A stretch of DNA of 64,000 nt from Cyclobacterium sp. SYSU L10401. GTDB taxonomy: Bacteria > Bacteroidota > Bacteroidia > Cytophagales > Cyclobacteriaceae. Positions 26,225-34,738 of the stretch are shown here, piece after piece (the first letter of the stretch is position 1; the number at the start of each line of letters is the position of its first letter). Below the pieces are notes generated by a model that was given only the letters and a program-made list of their open reading frames with translations, was not told where the DNA came from and did no database searches. The position numbers were made by a program, and so were the translations under genes. The stretch lies in the NCBI RefSeq assembly GCF_010993705.1, contig NZ_WOFO01000008.1, forward strand, positions 48,112 through 112,111, given 5' to 3'.

Positions 26225-27199
26225 ATGCTCACTGGCGATAAATTTCGTAACGGCGTTCTCTACCGGCTCCAGGCTTTGCAGGTAGTCGTAGATGGCTCCC
26301 AGGTCTTCCCGGCTCATGCCGGCATACATGGCCCAAGGCATGATGGTCTGCATTTCTCCGGGATTCAATTTCCTGATATGCTGGCTGTTTTCGTAGGCTT
26401 TGAATTGTTCAATAAATTGAGATTTGCTCCAGTTTTTTAGTCCTGTTTCATGAGGGGTAAGATTGGCGGAGCTCAGGACACTACCATCAGGAAACATAAA
26501 CTTCCGCCCTCCGGCAAGGGGCTCACCGGTGTAGGCTCCGTTTTCAAATTGGGTATGGCAGTCTGCACAGGCGGATGCAGTGGTAAGGTATTTGCCATAA
26601 GCGATGGCGTCCTCAGGAGAGGGTTTTTTCGATAATTCAGCTTTTACAGGCATGGTGCGCATGATCAGATTTACCGGAAAGTCTGCTTTGGATACCTGCT
26701 TTTCAGAGGGCTTGGGCTCCAGGCTGCGGATGTAGGCAATGACGGCTTCTATATCTTCTGCATCCATCTTGCCATAACTGGCATAAGGCATGACCGGAAA
26801 AATGGGATTTCCGTCTTTTTTGACACCTGTGGTAATCAGTCTAAACAACTCTCCATCAGTATAATCCCCTATACCTGCCGGGGTAATGTTGGGCGAGATA
26901 AATACACCCGGGAAGCCCATGCTATGGTCAAACCGTTCGCCTCCTTTGGCTTCCGTCCCGGGTATGGGGGGCGCACTAAACAAGCTGAAGTCCCTTTGGG
27001 AATGACAATCGATACAAAGCATGACATGATTGGCCAGGTACTTGCCCCGTTCAATTTTTTCCGGACTGACCGTCACCTTGAGATTTTCAGGTGCAGGTCC
27101 CACATCAGGCAAAGCTGTAGACACATAGACCAGGCCGCTAATCAGTAATAACACAATGAAGGATACTGAAATGAGGATAATTTTTACTAATCTGGACAT
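26219..27199 (-). CDS. Membrane-anchored diheme cytochrome c
   Basis: 326 aa. An N-terminal hydrophobic anchor (about 6-28) leads to two class I cytochrome c domains. Heme-binding CIDCH is at 62-66 and CADCH near residue 210. Likely axial Met residues are in FPVMPYASYGKMDAEDIEAV and MPWAMYAGMSREDLGAI. The domain pair resembles cytochrome subunits of membrane-bound dehydrogenases, which pass electrons to the respiratory chain. No dehydrogenase subunit is adjacent. The last codons overlap the convergent SDR gene by 6 bp. The 220 bp upstream (27200-27419) contains only A/T-rich DNA that I cannot assign. Confidence 0.9.
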   Translation of the reverse strand: MSRLVKIILISVSFIVLLLISGLVYVSTALPDVGPAPENLKVTVSPEKIERGKYLANHVMLCIDCHSQRDFSLFSAPPIPGTEAKGGERFDHSMGFPGVFISPNITPAGIGDYTDGELFRLITTGVKKDGNPIFPVMPYASYGKMDAEDIEAVIAYIRSLEPKPSEKQVSKADFPVNLIMRTMPVKAELSKKPSPEDAIAYGKYLTTASACADCHTQFENGAYTGEPLAGGRKFMFPDGSVLSSANLTPHETGLKNWSKSQFIEQFKAYENSQHIRKLNPGEMQTIMPWAMYAGMSREDLGAIYDYLQSLEPVENAVTKFIASEHS

Positions 27200-27419
27200 T
27201 TTACTGGGTTTTTTTGGGTATTGTATAATTTAACTTCATTCAGGCACAGCGCAATCGCCGTCATAATATTCAGTCCAATCAATATTGATTAAAAGACTGA
27301 AAATTCGAGATCAATGGAATTAAATATAGGTGGTGTTGTTTTCTAACGAATGATAAATTGAGAATAAATGTAATAAAAAAATTTATTATTTTTGAAAGTG
27401 ATCCCTATTTTTACAGCCT

Positions 27420-28427
27420 TCACTGCTGCAAAAACCTGATCATTTCAGCAATACCATTGAGCTCTTCTGTTCGATCCGCAAAAAAAAGACGGATACCGAA
27501 AGGCTGATCCCTTACCACAATTCTTTCAGGCCGGGTCAATTCAGGATTTTTTCTAAAAACATTCCTGATCCAATGGCTCAAATGAATCGGTCCCTCTATC
27601 TGAGGGAGATTTGGGGGGTCTTTAAGCCTGATTTTGCCCGATTCCGGGTCTATCTGCCACTTGTCGCCCGGCAACAGGCTTTGGATACCTCCCTGTATCA
27701 TGAGGTCCTCGGGACTTCCTTGCTGCAGGGCTTTGCCGGCTTCCATCAACCAAAGGGTATCTGCTGTTTCCATGGCCACTTCCAAATCATGGGTGACCAC
27801 CAGGATGGCCTTGCCGGCTTTTTTGGCCAGGTCCCGCAGTAAATACATGATTTCAAAGCGGTTAGTCAGGTCCAGGTGGGCGGTAGGTTCGTCCAGGATC
27901 AGGATGGGACTATCCTGGGCCAGGGCCCGGGCAATCAGTGCTGTCTGCCTTTGGCCATCACTGAGGGCAGCCAGTTTTTTACCGGCCAGCTGGGTGATTC
28001 TGGTAATGTCCATGACTCGTTTTACCACGGACCGATCCTGTGGACTGAGCTGTCCCCACCAACCGGTATGCGGCACCCTGCCTAAAGCCACCAGTTCATG
28101 GACGGTCATGGCACCGGCAGGGATCTTTTCTGTAAGCACCACAGCCACCTTTCTGGCGCGCTCCCTGTCGCTCAGCTGCCTCACCTCTTCATTTTCCAGA
28201 AAAATACTCCCTTTTAAGGGTGGGTGCTGGTGGAGGATGGCTTTTAGCAAGGTGGACTTACCGACCCCATTGGGTCCCATCAGGCAGGTAAGTTCCCCCC
28301 GATGCAGGTCAAAGGAAACACCGGAGGCCAGCAGATTAAGGCCTTGTGCAGAACGGTAACCCAATTCCAGCTCTTCGGCATGGATAGCGGGGAAATTGGC
28401 TGCAGTCATTTTATCTTTTCCATCCAT
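27420..28427 (-). CDS. btuD: ABC transporter ATP-binding protein, BtuD/FecE type
   Basis: 335 aa. Walker A GPNGVGKST, Q-loop region, signature LSDGQRQTALIARAL, Walker B PILILDEPTAHLD and the H-loop VVTHDLEVAM are all present in the first about 250 residues. A further ~80 residues follow (IHLSHWIRNVFRKNPEL..., RIVVRDQPFGIRLFFADR), longer than E. coli BtuD/FecE; this tail is unexplained. The gene is last in a minus-strand binding protein-permease-ATPase unit. Cobalamin is the likely substrate because the divergent partner operon has a B12 riboswitch and BtuB; a siderophore cannot be excluded. Alternative start MTAANFP at 28409. Confidence 0.85.
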   Translation of the reverse strand: MDGKDKMTAANFPAIHAEELELGYRSAQGLNLLASGVSFDLHRGELTCLMGPNGVGKSTLLKAILHQHPPLKGSIFLENEEVRQLSDRERARKVAVVLTEKIPAGAMTVHELVALGRVPHTGWWGQLSPQDRSVVKRVMDITRITQLAGKKLAALSDGQRQTALIARALAQDSPILILDEPTAHLDLTNRFEIMYLLRDLAKKAGKAILVVTHDLEVAMETADTLWLMEAGKALQQGSPEDLMIQGGIQSLLPGDKWQIDPESGKIRLKDPPNLPQIEGPIHLSHWIRNVFRKNPELTRPERIVVRDQPFGIRLFFADRTEELNGIAEMIRFLQQ

Positions 28428-28438
28428 CGCCAGTAAAA

Positions 28439-29467
28439 TTAAAACTCCTCGCTAAAATTCCTTCTCATGATCAGCCAGATGATGAGAGGAGCACCAAAAG
28501 CCGTGGTCACCGCATTGATAGGCAGGCTGGTGGCCATACCGGGCAACTGGCTGATGCTGTCACAAACCAGCAATACCAATATTCCCAAAAGGGCTGCTGC
28601 CGGGAAAAGCAAGGTATGGTTGTTGGTTTTGAACAACAACCTGGTCAAATGGGGAACTGCTATTCCAATAAATGCTATGGGACCACAAAAGGCTGTGATG
28701 CTTCCCGTTAAGATCCCTGTACTCACGATCATGGACCAACGCAATCGTTGAAAATTGATGCCCATGCTGACCGCATAGTTTTCTCCCAGAAGCATGGCAT
28801 TGTAGGCCTTAACAGAAGCCAGGGCAGGTACCAGCCCCAGCAGTACCGCTCCGGAAAGCAAGCCCAATTTCTCCCAACCGGTATTTCCCAAATTGCCCAT
28901 GGACCAGATGGTAAACATTTTTAATTCTTCGGCCGCACTGAAATAAGCCAGCAAAGTGATCAGGGAAGAGGCCGCACTGCCAAACATCAGGCCTACAATC
29001 AGTAAAGTCATGCTGTCCCGCACTTTCCATGCTGCCAGCCCCATCATCACCAGAACGGCGATGGAACCCAGGCTGGCTGCTATGATGGCCGACCAGTAAT
29101 TTCCGGATCCGGCCAGAAATTGCCAGCCAAATGCCGAACCTGCCATGGATAGCAGGGCCACCCCTAATCCGGCCCCTGAACTGATACCCAGCACATAGGG
29201 CCCGGCAAGGGGGTTTCTGAAGAAAGTTTGCATTTGCAAGCCACTGATGGTTAGCCCTATCCCGGCCAATATGGCCGTAAGGGATTTGGGAAGGCGGTAT
29301 TCCATGACGATGATTTCCCAACTGTCCGAAGGAAAGGGGATCCCTAAGAGTCTTTGCAGCAGGTGGTCCACCGGAATGGATACCGATCCCAGGCTCAGGT
29401 TGATCAGCCATAAAATCATGCAAAGTAGCAGGCTGAGCAGTAGCTTGTATGACTTGAGTTTATTCAT
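28439..29467 (-). CDS. btuC: FecCD-family ABC transporter permease (BtuC-like)
   Basis: 342 aa from ATG 29467 (MNKLKSYKLLLSLLLCMILW). The longer frame from 29494 lies inside the upstream gene and is less likely. About ten transmembrane helices are visible. Conserved FecCD segments include GIGLTISGLQMQTFFRNPLAGPYVLG (family signature, split here) and AFCGPIAFIGIAVPHLTRLL, the ATPase-contact loop region. The start overlaps the end of the binding-protein gene by 8 bp, giving translational coupling. It forms the inner-membrane channel for cobalamin or a related chelate. Confidence 0.88.
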   Translation of the reverse strand: MNKLKSYKLLLSLLLCMILWLINLSLGSVSIPVDHLLQRLLGIPFPSDSWEIIVMEYRLPKSLTAILAGIGLTISGLQMQTFFRNPLAGPYVLGISSGAGLGVALLSMAGSAFGWQFLAGSGNYWSAIIAASLGSIAVLVMMGLAAWKVRDSMTLLIVGLMFGSAASSLITLLAYFSAAEELKMFTIWSMGNLGNTGWEKLGLLSGAVLLGLVPALASVKAYNAMLLGENYAVSMGINFQRLRWSMIVSTGILTGSITAFCGPIAFIGIAVPHLTRLLFKTNNHTLLFPAAALLGILVLLVCDSISQLPGMATSLPINAVTTAFGAPLIIWLIMRRNFSEEF

Positions 29468-30614
29468 CCAATGGCTGGAAATATTGAAAGTCATGGGTCG
29501 CCGCCTTTGAGGGGTGCAGGATTTTGATCATGTCCAGCAGTACCCAGTCCGGCCGAAGGTAGCCCTCTTCAAAGTACATCAGCCCTCCGGTTTCCCCTTG
29601 CTTTAGTGTATAGGTATAAACCTGTTTATTTTTCAAAGCTGCAAAATTGCCGTATTTGGGATTTTCAGCCAGCATATGGTCCAGACTTCGAAAATCAGCA
29701 GCTCCAATCCAGTAATTCGCATCCCGTGCATTTTCCAACACGAATTCATAGTTCAGGGTCAGACTCCCGGTCCCATCCTGTTCATCAAAGAGGTAATGCC
29801 CTCCCGCATCCTGAATAATCCGGGCCGCCCAGCTGTCTTTGGCAGGAGCATACCAGACATCCTTATAAAGCGTTCCTGAAAGTACGGATGGTCGTTCCCC
29901 TGCCGGAATATCTCTGGTTTTGGCCAGGGCGGCCAGGTAATTTTGTTCAATTTGAGCAAAAACACTATCTGCCAGCGCCGTTTTGCCCAAAAGTACCCCG
30001 CTCAGTTTGATCCATTCGCTCCTGCCCAGGGGATGTTTTTCCAGGAACTCACCATTGACAATGACGGGAATATTTGCCGCCTGCAGGCGCTCCTCCAATT
30101 GGGCGGCTGAACCGAAGTCCGAAACCATGAGCCAATCGGGATCCAGGGAAACGATTTTTTCCAGATCAGGGGAGGCTCCCTTTCCCAGGTCCGCAATTTT
30201 CTTTCCGTCAATGCTTTCCCTGATTTCCGGGGAGGATACCAGGTCCAGATTGGGGAAGGCTACCAGGTGCTCTACGGCCTTCAGGTAGGTCAGGTGAGGG
30301 AGTTGTGGGGTAGCTGTAAGGATGACTTTCCGGCCACCTTCGGGGATGTATCCGTCGATTTCGCCGGCAAATGCCATGTTTTCCTTCCCCGATTTATGGA
30401 CCAGAAAGCGGCTTTTGTTTGGCCGGTTGGGTCCGATTTCCAACAGGTAAAAACCTGATCCCTTGTAGATGGCAAATCCCTCCGCATAAGCCATTGGGAT
30501 TTTTTCCAGGGAGGAGAGATCGGTTGCAGCCTGCTTTTCGTTACAGGCAGCAAACATTGCCCAGAGCAAGATAATGAAAGGGTTGAAAACGGATCCTGGT
30601 TTGAAAGGGGACAT
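29460..30614 (-). CDS. btuF: ABC transporter substrate-binding lipoprotein (BtuF-like)
   Basis: 384 aa from ATG 30614. The frame extends upstream to 30752, but only this start gives a signal peptide ending in a lipobox (LLWAMFAAC, lipid-modified Cys). The periplasmic-binding fold of the iron-siderophore/B12 class is shown by DLGKGASPDLEKIVSLDPDW followed by LMVSDFGSAAQLEERL and IPVIVNGEFLEKHPLGRSEW. It is first in the minus-strand binding protein-permease-ATPase operon. Its start lies about 120 bp from the divergent B12 riboswitch, which reads only in the plus direction, so control of this operon is not obvious. Confidence 0.85.
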   Translation of the reverse strand: MSPFKPGSVFNPFIILLWAMFAACNEKQAATDLSSLEKIPMAYAEGFAIYKGSGFYLLEIGPNRPNKSRFLVHKSGKENMAFAGEIDGYIPEGGRKVILTATPQLPHLTYLKAVEHLVAFPNLDLVSSPEIRESIDGKKIADLGKGASPDLEKIVSLDPDWLMVSDFGSAAQLEERLQAANIPVIVNGEFLEKHPLGRSEWIKLSGVLLGKTALADSVFAQIEQNYLAALAKTRDIPAGERPSVLSGTLYKDVWYAPAKDSWAARIIQDAGGHYLFDEQDGTGSLTLNYEFVLENARDANYWIGAADFRSLDHMLAENPKYGNFAALKNKQVYTYTLKQGETGGLMYFEEGYLRPDWVLLDMIKILHPSKAATHDFQYFQPLDE

Positions 30615-30734
30615 CTGTGACCTTAATTTGAATCCAAAGTAAACCATTGTGTTTCCCAAATCCAACACCTTATTTTTTTGCATAAATTTTTTGATTGGGG
30701 ATTTTACAGTATGTTTGTATCGAATTGTGGTTCC

Positions 30735-30910
30735 TGAACCTGTACCAGGCACTCAGGATTAATAGGGAATTCGGTGAGAATCCGGAACTGTCCCCGCAAC
30801 TGTAACCCCTGCCTCCCTTTTGTGGAGGAGCGTTTGTCCATCCTTTGCCATTGTCCCCGGAGAGGGGATGAGAAGGCGGATCAACGAAGGGAAGTCAGGA
30901 GACCTGCCAT
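30735..30910 (+). promoter_or_regulatory. Cobalamin (adenosylcobalamin-type) riboswitch
   Basis: The conserved core is easy to see: GGGAATTCGGTGAGAATCCG near 30765-30784, GGAACTGTCCCCGCAACTGT at 30784-30803, and GGAAGTCAGGAGACCTGCC at 30890-30908 (the B12-box region). A variable hairpin with GTCCCCGGAGAGGGGAT lies between. Ends are approximate. It lies about 185 bp upstream of the BtuB-like receptor, so that excess cobalamin should reduce expression of the receptor and the coupled BtuG-like lipoprotein. Confidence 0.95.
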
Positions 30911-31094
30911 TATTCTTTACATTCAAGGCTTTCGGGTGAAAGGCGGAGAAGAAGGGTTTTTTCCAATTGGATGGTCAGGTTTCTGCAGCGCTCAGGCTGG
31001 AGTGACTTTGCTTTAATCTTTGGAAGCAAGCCGTTTCTCTCTTTAATTTCCGATGCATGCCTCGAATAAATAAGACTTTATTATTTGGTTCAGG

Positions 31095-32975
31095 ATGCTA
31101 TACTACTTTGGGTTCGTATTTACTTTGTTTTCCGGAATTTCCCTGGCAGCGTCACCGGTAAAATTTTTGCAGGACACGGTAGATCTTGAGCCTGTGGAAA
31201 TTCGTGCCGAACAGCTGCAAAAATATGCCTACGGGCAGTGGGTCAGAACCCTGGACAAGGCGCAGCTGGCCCAAATGTCTGGAATGAGCCTGGGTGAGGC
31301 CTTACAGCAAAATACAGGTTTATTTGTCCGGCAATACGGCCCTGGCATGCTCGCTTCTGTCAGCATGAGGGGTACTTCAGCAGGTCATAATGCCCTTTTC
31401 TGGAATGGTTTGCCGGTAAATAGTCCCTCCCTCGGCCAAGCCGATTATTCGATCTTCTCTCTGTCCGGATTTGACCAGGTGTCCGTCCATTACGGTAGTT
31501 CAGGTGCCCTCTATGGCACAGATGCTATCGGTGGAGCCATCCACCTGAGCAACAGTCCTTCATTCGAAAAAGGCCATGAAACCACCATCAATACCCGTCT
31601 GGGGAGTTTTGGCCGCTGGGATCAGGAGCTGAGCCACAGGTATGGGGGAGATGCTTTTTCCTTCAAAACAAGGGTTTACAGAAATTTTGCAGCCAACCGC
31701 TTTCCCTACAGGGACTGGGCCAGCGCAGGCACGCCCGAAAGGGTGCAGGACCATGCCGAAGTCACCCAAACGGGCTGGGCACAGGATCTGGCAGTCAAAC
31801 TGAACCCGGAGCAGTCCATAGAAGCCTCTTTCTGGCTCAATGAGATCAATAGGGAGATCCAACCCCTGCTCGGCTCTCCGGAGCGGGATCAGCAGCTGGA
31901 TTGGAATATCAGGGGAGTGGTGGATTATTACAGGCGGGGAGAAAAAGCCAGCTGGAACATGAAAGCCGGTTTGGTAAGGGATTTTATGAAGTTCAACCAG
32001 GAGGAAAACCAAACCCTTCTGGCCCTGCTGGGTGCAGAAGTGGATTGGGAGCATTCCGCCAAATGGCAGAGCCGGACCGGGATCCGTCTGACCCATATCG
32101 ATGGAAAGCTGGCCAGCTACCGCCAGGAGGAACAACGGTTGGAATTGTATCAGGCCACAAATTACAAGCCCCTGCCCCAGCTGGGTTTTTCCTTGCAGGT
32201 TCGGCAGTTGATCCATGATGGCGAACGGGTTCCCTTTACTCCAGGTCTGGGTGCCTCCTGGGGCTTTTTTGAAAATCAGAACCATGAATGGGAATTGACA
32301 GCAAACCTGTCCCGGAGCTTTAAGGTGCCCACTTTAAACGACCGGTATTGGGTACCCAGTGGCAATCCGGACCTGCTACCCGAGCAAAGCTGGAGCCGGG
32401 AAGCAGGCCTGAACCATTCGCTGAGCCACTCTGGCATTCATATCAAAAACAGGCTTGCCTATTTTCACATGGCGGTGGACCAATGGATCATCTGGCTGCC
32501 AAAGGGTACGATCTGGACTCCTGAAAATGTCCGCAAGGTAGTCAATCAGGGACTGGAATATTTCTTTGAAAGCGAATGGGAAAGAGGAAATTGGAAATGG
32601 GGCCTGGATCTGGAGTATGCGTTTACACGCCCTGTCATCCAATATGATGAGCAGGTACAAAATATAGGCAAACGTTTGCCCTATGTGCCTGAGCACAAGG
32701 TTCAGCTGCAATTGGATGCCGGAAATGGTCCCCTTTCGCTTTTTATACGGGGACAGCAAACCGGTGAAAGGTATGTAACTACGGACAACCGCAGCTCCCT
32801 GCCGGCATTTACCTTATGGGGAGCTGGGGTACACTACGATTTCAAGTTTTCTACCTGGTTAATGGGGAATATGGGTCTTGATGCTCACAATATTTTTGAC
32901 CAGGCCTATCAGATTTTGCGTTTAAGGCCCATGCCGGGCCGGAATTTTCAATTTAATATAAACCTAGTTATATGA
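31095..32975 (+). CDS. btuB: TonB-dependent outer-membrane cobalamin receptor, BtuB-like
   Basis: 626 aa. A signal peptide (FTLFSGISLAAS) is followed by a TonB-box-like start (DTVDLEPVEIRA). The plug domain contains VSMRGTSAGHNALFWNGLPV and VSVHYGSSGALYGTDAIGGAI, typical of BtuB/vitamin B12 receptors. The remainder is a 22-strand-like barrel with aromatic-rich ends, closing with NFQFNINLVI. No N-terminal carboxypeptidase-like extension is present, unlike SusC proteins. The B12 riboswitch upstream supports cobalamin as the substrate. The stop overlaps the next start by 4 bp (ATGA). Confidence 0.93.
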   Translation: MLYYFGFVFTLFSGISLAASPVKFLQDTVDLEPVEIRAEQLQKYAYGQWVRTLDKAQLAQMSGMSLGEALQQNTGLFVRQYGPGMLASVSMRGTSAGHNALFWNGLPVNSPSLGQADYSIFSLSGFDQVSVHYGSSGALYGTDAIGGAIHLSNSPSFEKGHETTINTRLGSFGRWDQELSHRYGGDAFSFKTRVYRNFAANRFPYRDWASAGTPERVQDHAEVTQTGWAQDLAVKLNPEQSIEASFWLNEINREIQPLLGSPERDQQLDWNIRGVVDYYRRGEKASWNMKAGLVRDFMKFNQEENQTLLALLGAEVDWEHSAKWQSRTGIRLTHIDGKLASYRQEEQRLELYQATNYKPLPQLGFSLQVRQLIHDGERVPFTPGLGASWGFFENQNHEWELTANLSRSFKVPTLNDRYWVPSGNPDLLPEQSWSREAGLNHSLSHSGIHIKNRLAYFHMAVDQWIIWLPKGTIWTPENVRKVVNQGLEYFFESEWERGNWKWGLDLEYAFTRPVIQYDEQVQNIGKRLPYVPEHKVQLQLDAGNGPLSLFIRGQQTGERYVTTDNRSSLPAFTLWGAGVHYDFKFSTWLMGNMGLDAHNIFDQAYQILRLRPMPGRNFQFNINLVI

Positions 32976-34018
32976 AAAAGCTACACCTTGCCAGTTATTT
33001 ATTGTCGATTTTCCTGTTGTTTTCCTGCGGGACAGATCCTGTAGAACTCCCTCAAGGGGCCTATGAGGAAGGGGTGTTGGTCATCAATGAAGGGGCTTTT
33101 GGAGCCAATGATGGAGAGATCTTTCATTTTGATGAAGATTCCGGGGAGTTGGAGGAAAATATATTCGAAAAAGCCAATGGCAGGCCCTTTGCCGGTTTGA
33201 TCCAAAACATGCATGTATTCGATGGGTACAGCTACCTGGTGGCCAATACCGGGAAGGTGGAAATCGTCCGATCATCTGATTTTATGAGCGTGGGAGCGAT
33301 AGAAGGAGAGCTGCTCAACTCCCGTACCCTGGTGGCTACGGATGGAAAGTTATTTATCAGCGATTGGGGTGCCTACGACGAAGCCTGGAACAATCCGGAT
33401 TCGTTTATCGCCGTGGTCAATGACCTGCAGGGCGGATCAGTCGCCAATAAAATCGCTATTTCCTCCAGACCGGAAGGAATGACACTCCTTGGGAACCGGA
33501 TTTTGGTAGCCTCCCAGCAGGAGCAGCTGATTTCGGTATTAAACCCTGAAACTGAAACCGTGGAAAAGACGGTACCGGTAAGCGGCACGCCTTTTTATTT
33601 CTTCAATTACGCCAACCAAACCTATCTGTATGCCAACGATGCCGAAAACGTTTATGTGCACCGGCTAGATCCGGTAAGTTTTGAGGTGGAGGAAACAACA
33701 ACCTTTGGGGTTGAGAACAGCATTTATAATGGCAATTTTGCCCTTACCGATAGCGGCGAACTATTTGTCATTAGCAACCAGGCCAATGAAGATGTGGTGG
33801 TCAGGCTGTCCCTGAGTACCGGTGCGGTTTTGGAGGAGCATTTTTATTCAGGAAATAATTTTTATGGATTGGGATACGATGCGGCAACGCAAAACCTTTT
33901 TATAGGAGAGCATGCCGGCTGGCAGGGAAACGGATCGGTACTGCGTGTCGATGCAGCCGGAGAGCTGATAGACCAAATGCCGGTGGGAAGGGGGCCCAGT
34001 GGTTTTTATTTTCCTTGA
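32972..34018 (+). CDS. BtuG-like surface lipoprotein, beta-propeller (DUF5074/YncE-like)
   Basis: 348 aa. Signal with lipobox LLFSCGTDP (Cys19). The mature protein has a repeated beta-propeller pattern, for example GYSYLVANTGKVEIVRSSDF, EGMTLLGNRILVASQQEQLI and GLGYDAATQNLFIGEHAG. In Bacteroides, BtuG is a surface lipoprotein of this architecture that captures B12 for BtuB. The ATGA overlap with the BtuB-like gene, under the same riboswitch, supports the same role here. Propellers of this size are diverse, so the exact family needs a profile search. Confidence 0.85.
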   Translation: MKKLHLASYLLSIFLLFSCGTDPVELPQGAYEEGVLVINEGAFGANDGEIFHFDEDSGELEENIFEKANGRPFAGLIQNMHVFDGYSYLVANTGKVEIVRSSDFMSVGAIEGELLNSRTLVATDGKLFISDWGAYDEAWNNPDSFIAVVNDLQGGSVANKIAISSRPEGMTLLGNRILVASQQEQLISVLNPETETVEKTVPVSGTPFYFFNYANQTYLYANDAENVYVHRLDPVSFEVEETTTFGVENSIYNGNFALTDSGELFVISNQANEDVVVRLSLSTGAVLEEHFYSGNNFYGLGYDAATQNLFIGEHAGWQGNGSVLRVDAAGELIDQMPVGRGPSGFYFP

Positions 34019-34055
34019 AATTCATAGGCTGATGTGGTGATGTGATGATGTCTCG

Positions 34056-34533
34056 TCACTGCGAGGGTGCGTTTTAGGATAAAAAATGATCGTATCACTC
34101 GTCGCACCCGTGGCAGTCTGTGGGTGAAGGTTTGCGCCACTCGTTTTCTATTTGCCTTCTACGGATGACTTTCGTTCCCGCTCCGGATCAGATTGCTTCG
34201 CGGGCTACCGATGACGTATTTTTACCACCCCCTGTCTCCCCCTCCTGAAAACAGGAGGGGGTTGGGGGGAGGTGATTTGATATCACTCTTTATTTTTATA
34301 ACATTTTGATTTTTAGATAGGTAAAAATAAATACCGTCATCCCGATTTCTACATTTAATAAAAGTTAATTCTCGCAATGACGGGTTCTGGCATCACTGCG
34401 AGGGTGCGTTTTAGGATAAAAAATGATGGTATCACTCGTCGCACCTGCGGCAGGCTGTGGGTGAAGGTTTGCGTTACTCGTTTTCTATTTGCTATCTACG
34501 GAGGATTGGCCTTTCCGCTCCGGATCAGATTGC
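34056..34533. repeat. Intergenic pair of ~140-bp direct repeats around a G-rich hairpin
   Basis: 34056-34197 and 34393-34533 are diverged direct copies, both starting TCACTGCGAGGGTGCG and ending near CTCCGGATCAGATTGC. Between them, 34224-34273 forms a long hairpin (CCCCCTCCTG, AAAA, CAGGAGGGGG, extended by ACC/GGT ends). At 34535-34553 is CCCT-TCGACAGGCTC-AGGG, sharing its loop with the hairpins at positions 19 and 272. Open frames of about 65-76 codons here consist of repeat sequence and are not called. No gene is seen from 34019 to 34738. Confidence 0.75.
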
Positions 34534-34738
34534 TCCCTTCGACAGGCTCAGGGACCGATGCCGGTTATGGATGATTTGGTGGTTTGTGGATTTGTTAAAA
34601 AATGTTAATTTCTTGGTTGGGGTCTTGTGTAAATTCTGCTTCTCTCATAAAATTGTTACCGCAATTCTTGAAGTTATCTCAAGGTAAATAGGGTATGATT
34701 TTACGTTAGTAGTTTAATTCATAATTTCACTTATTTAT

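Noticed and set aside
34377-34687. Two overlapping frames of 65-76 codons
   Set aside because: Located in the second copy of the intergenic direct repeat; no conserved pattern.
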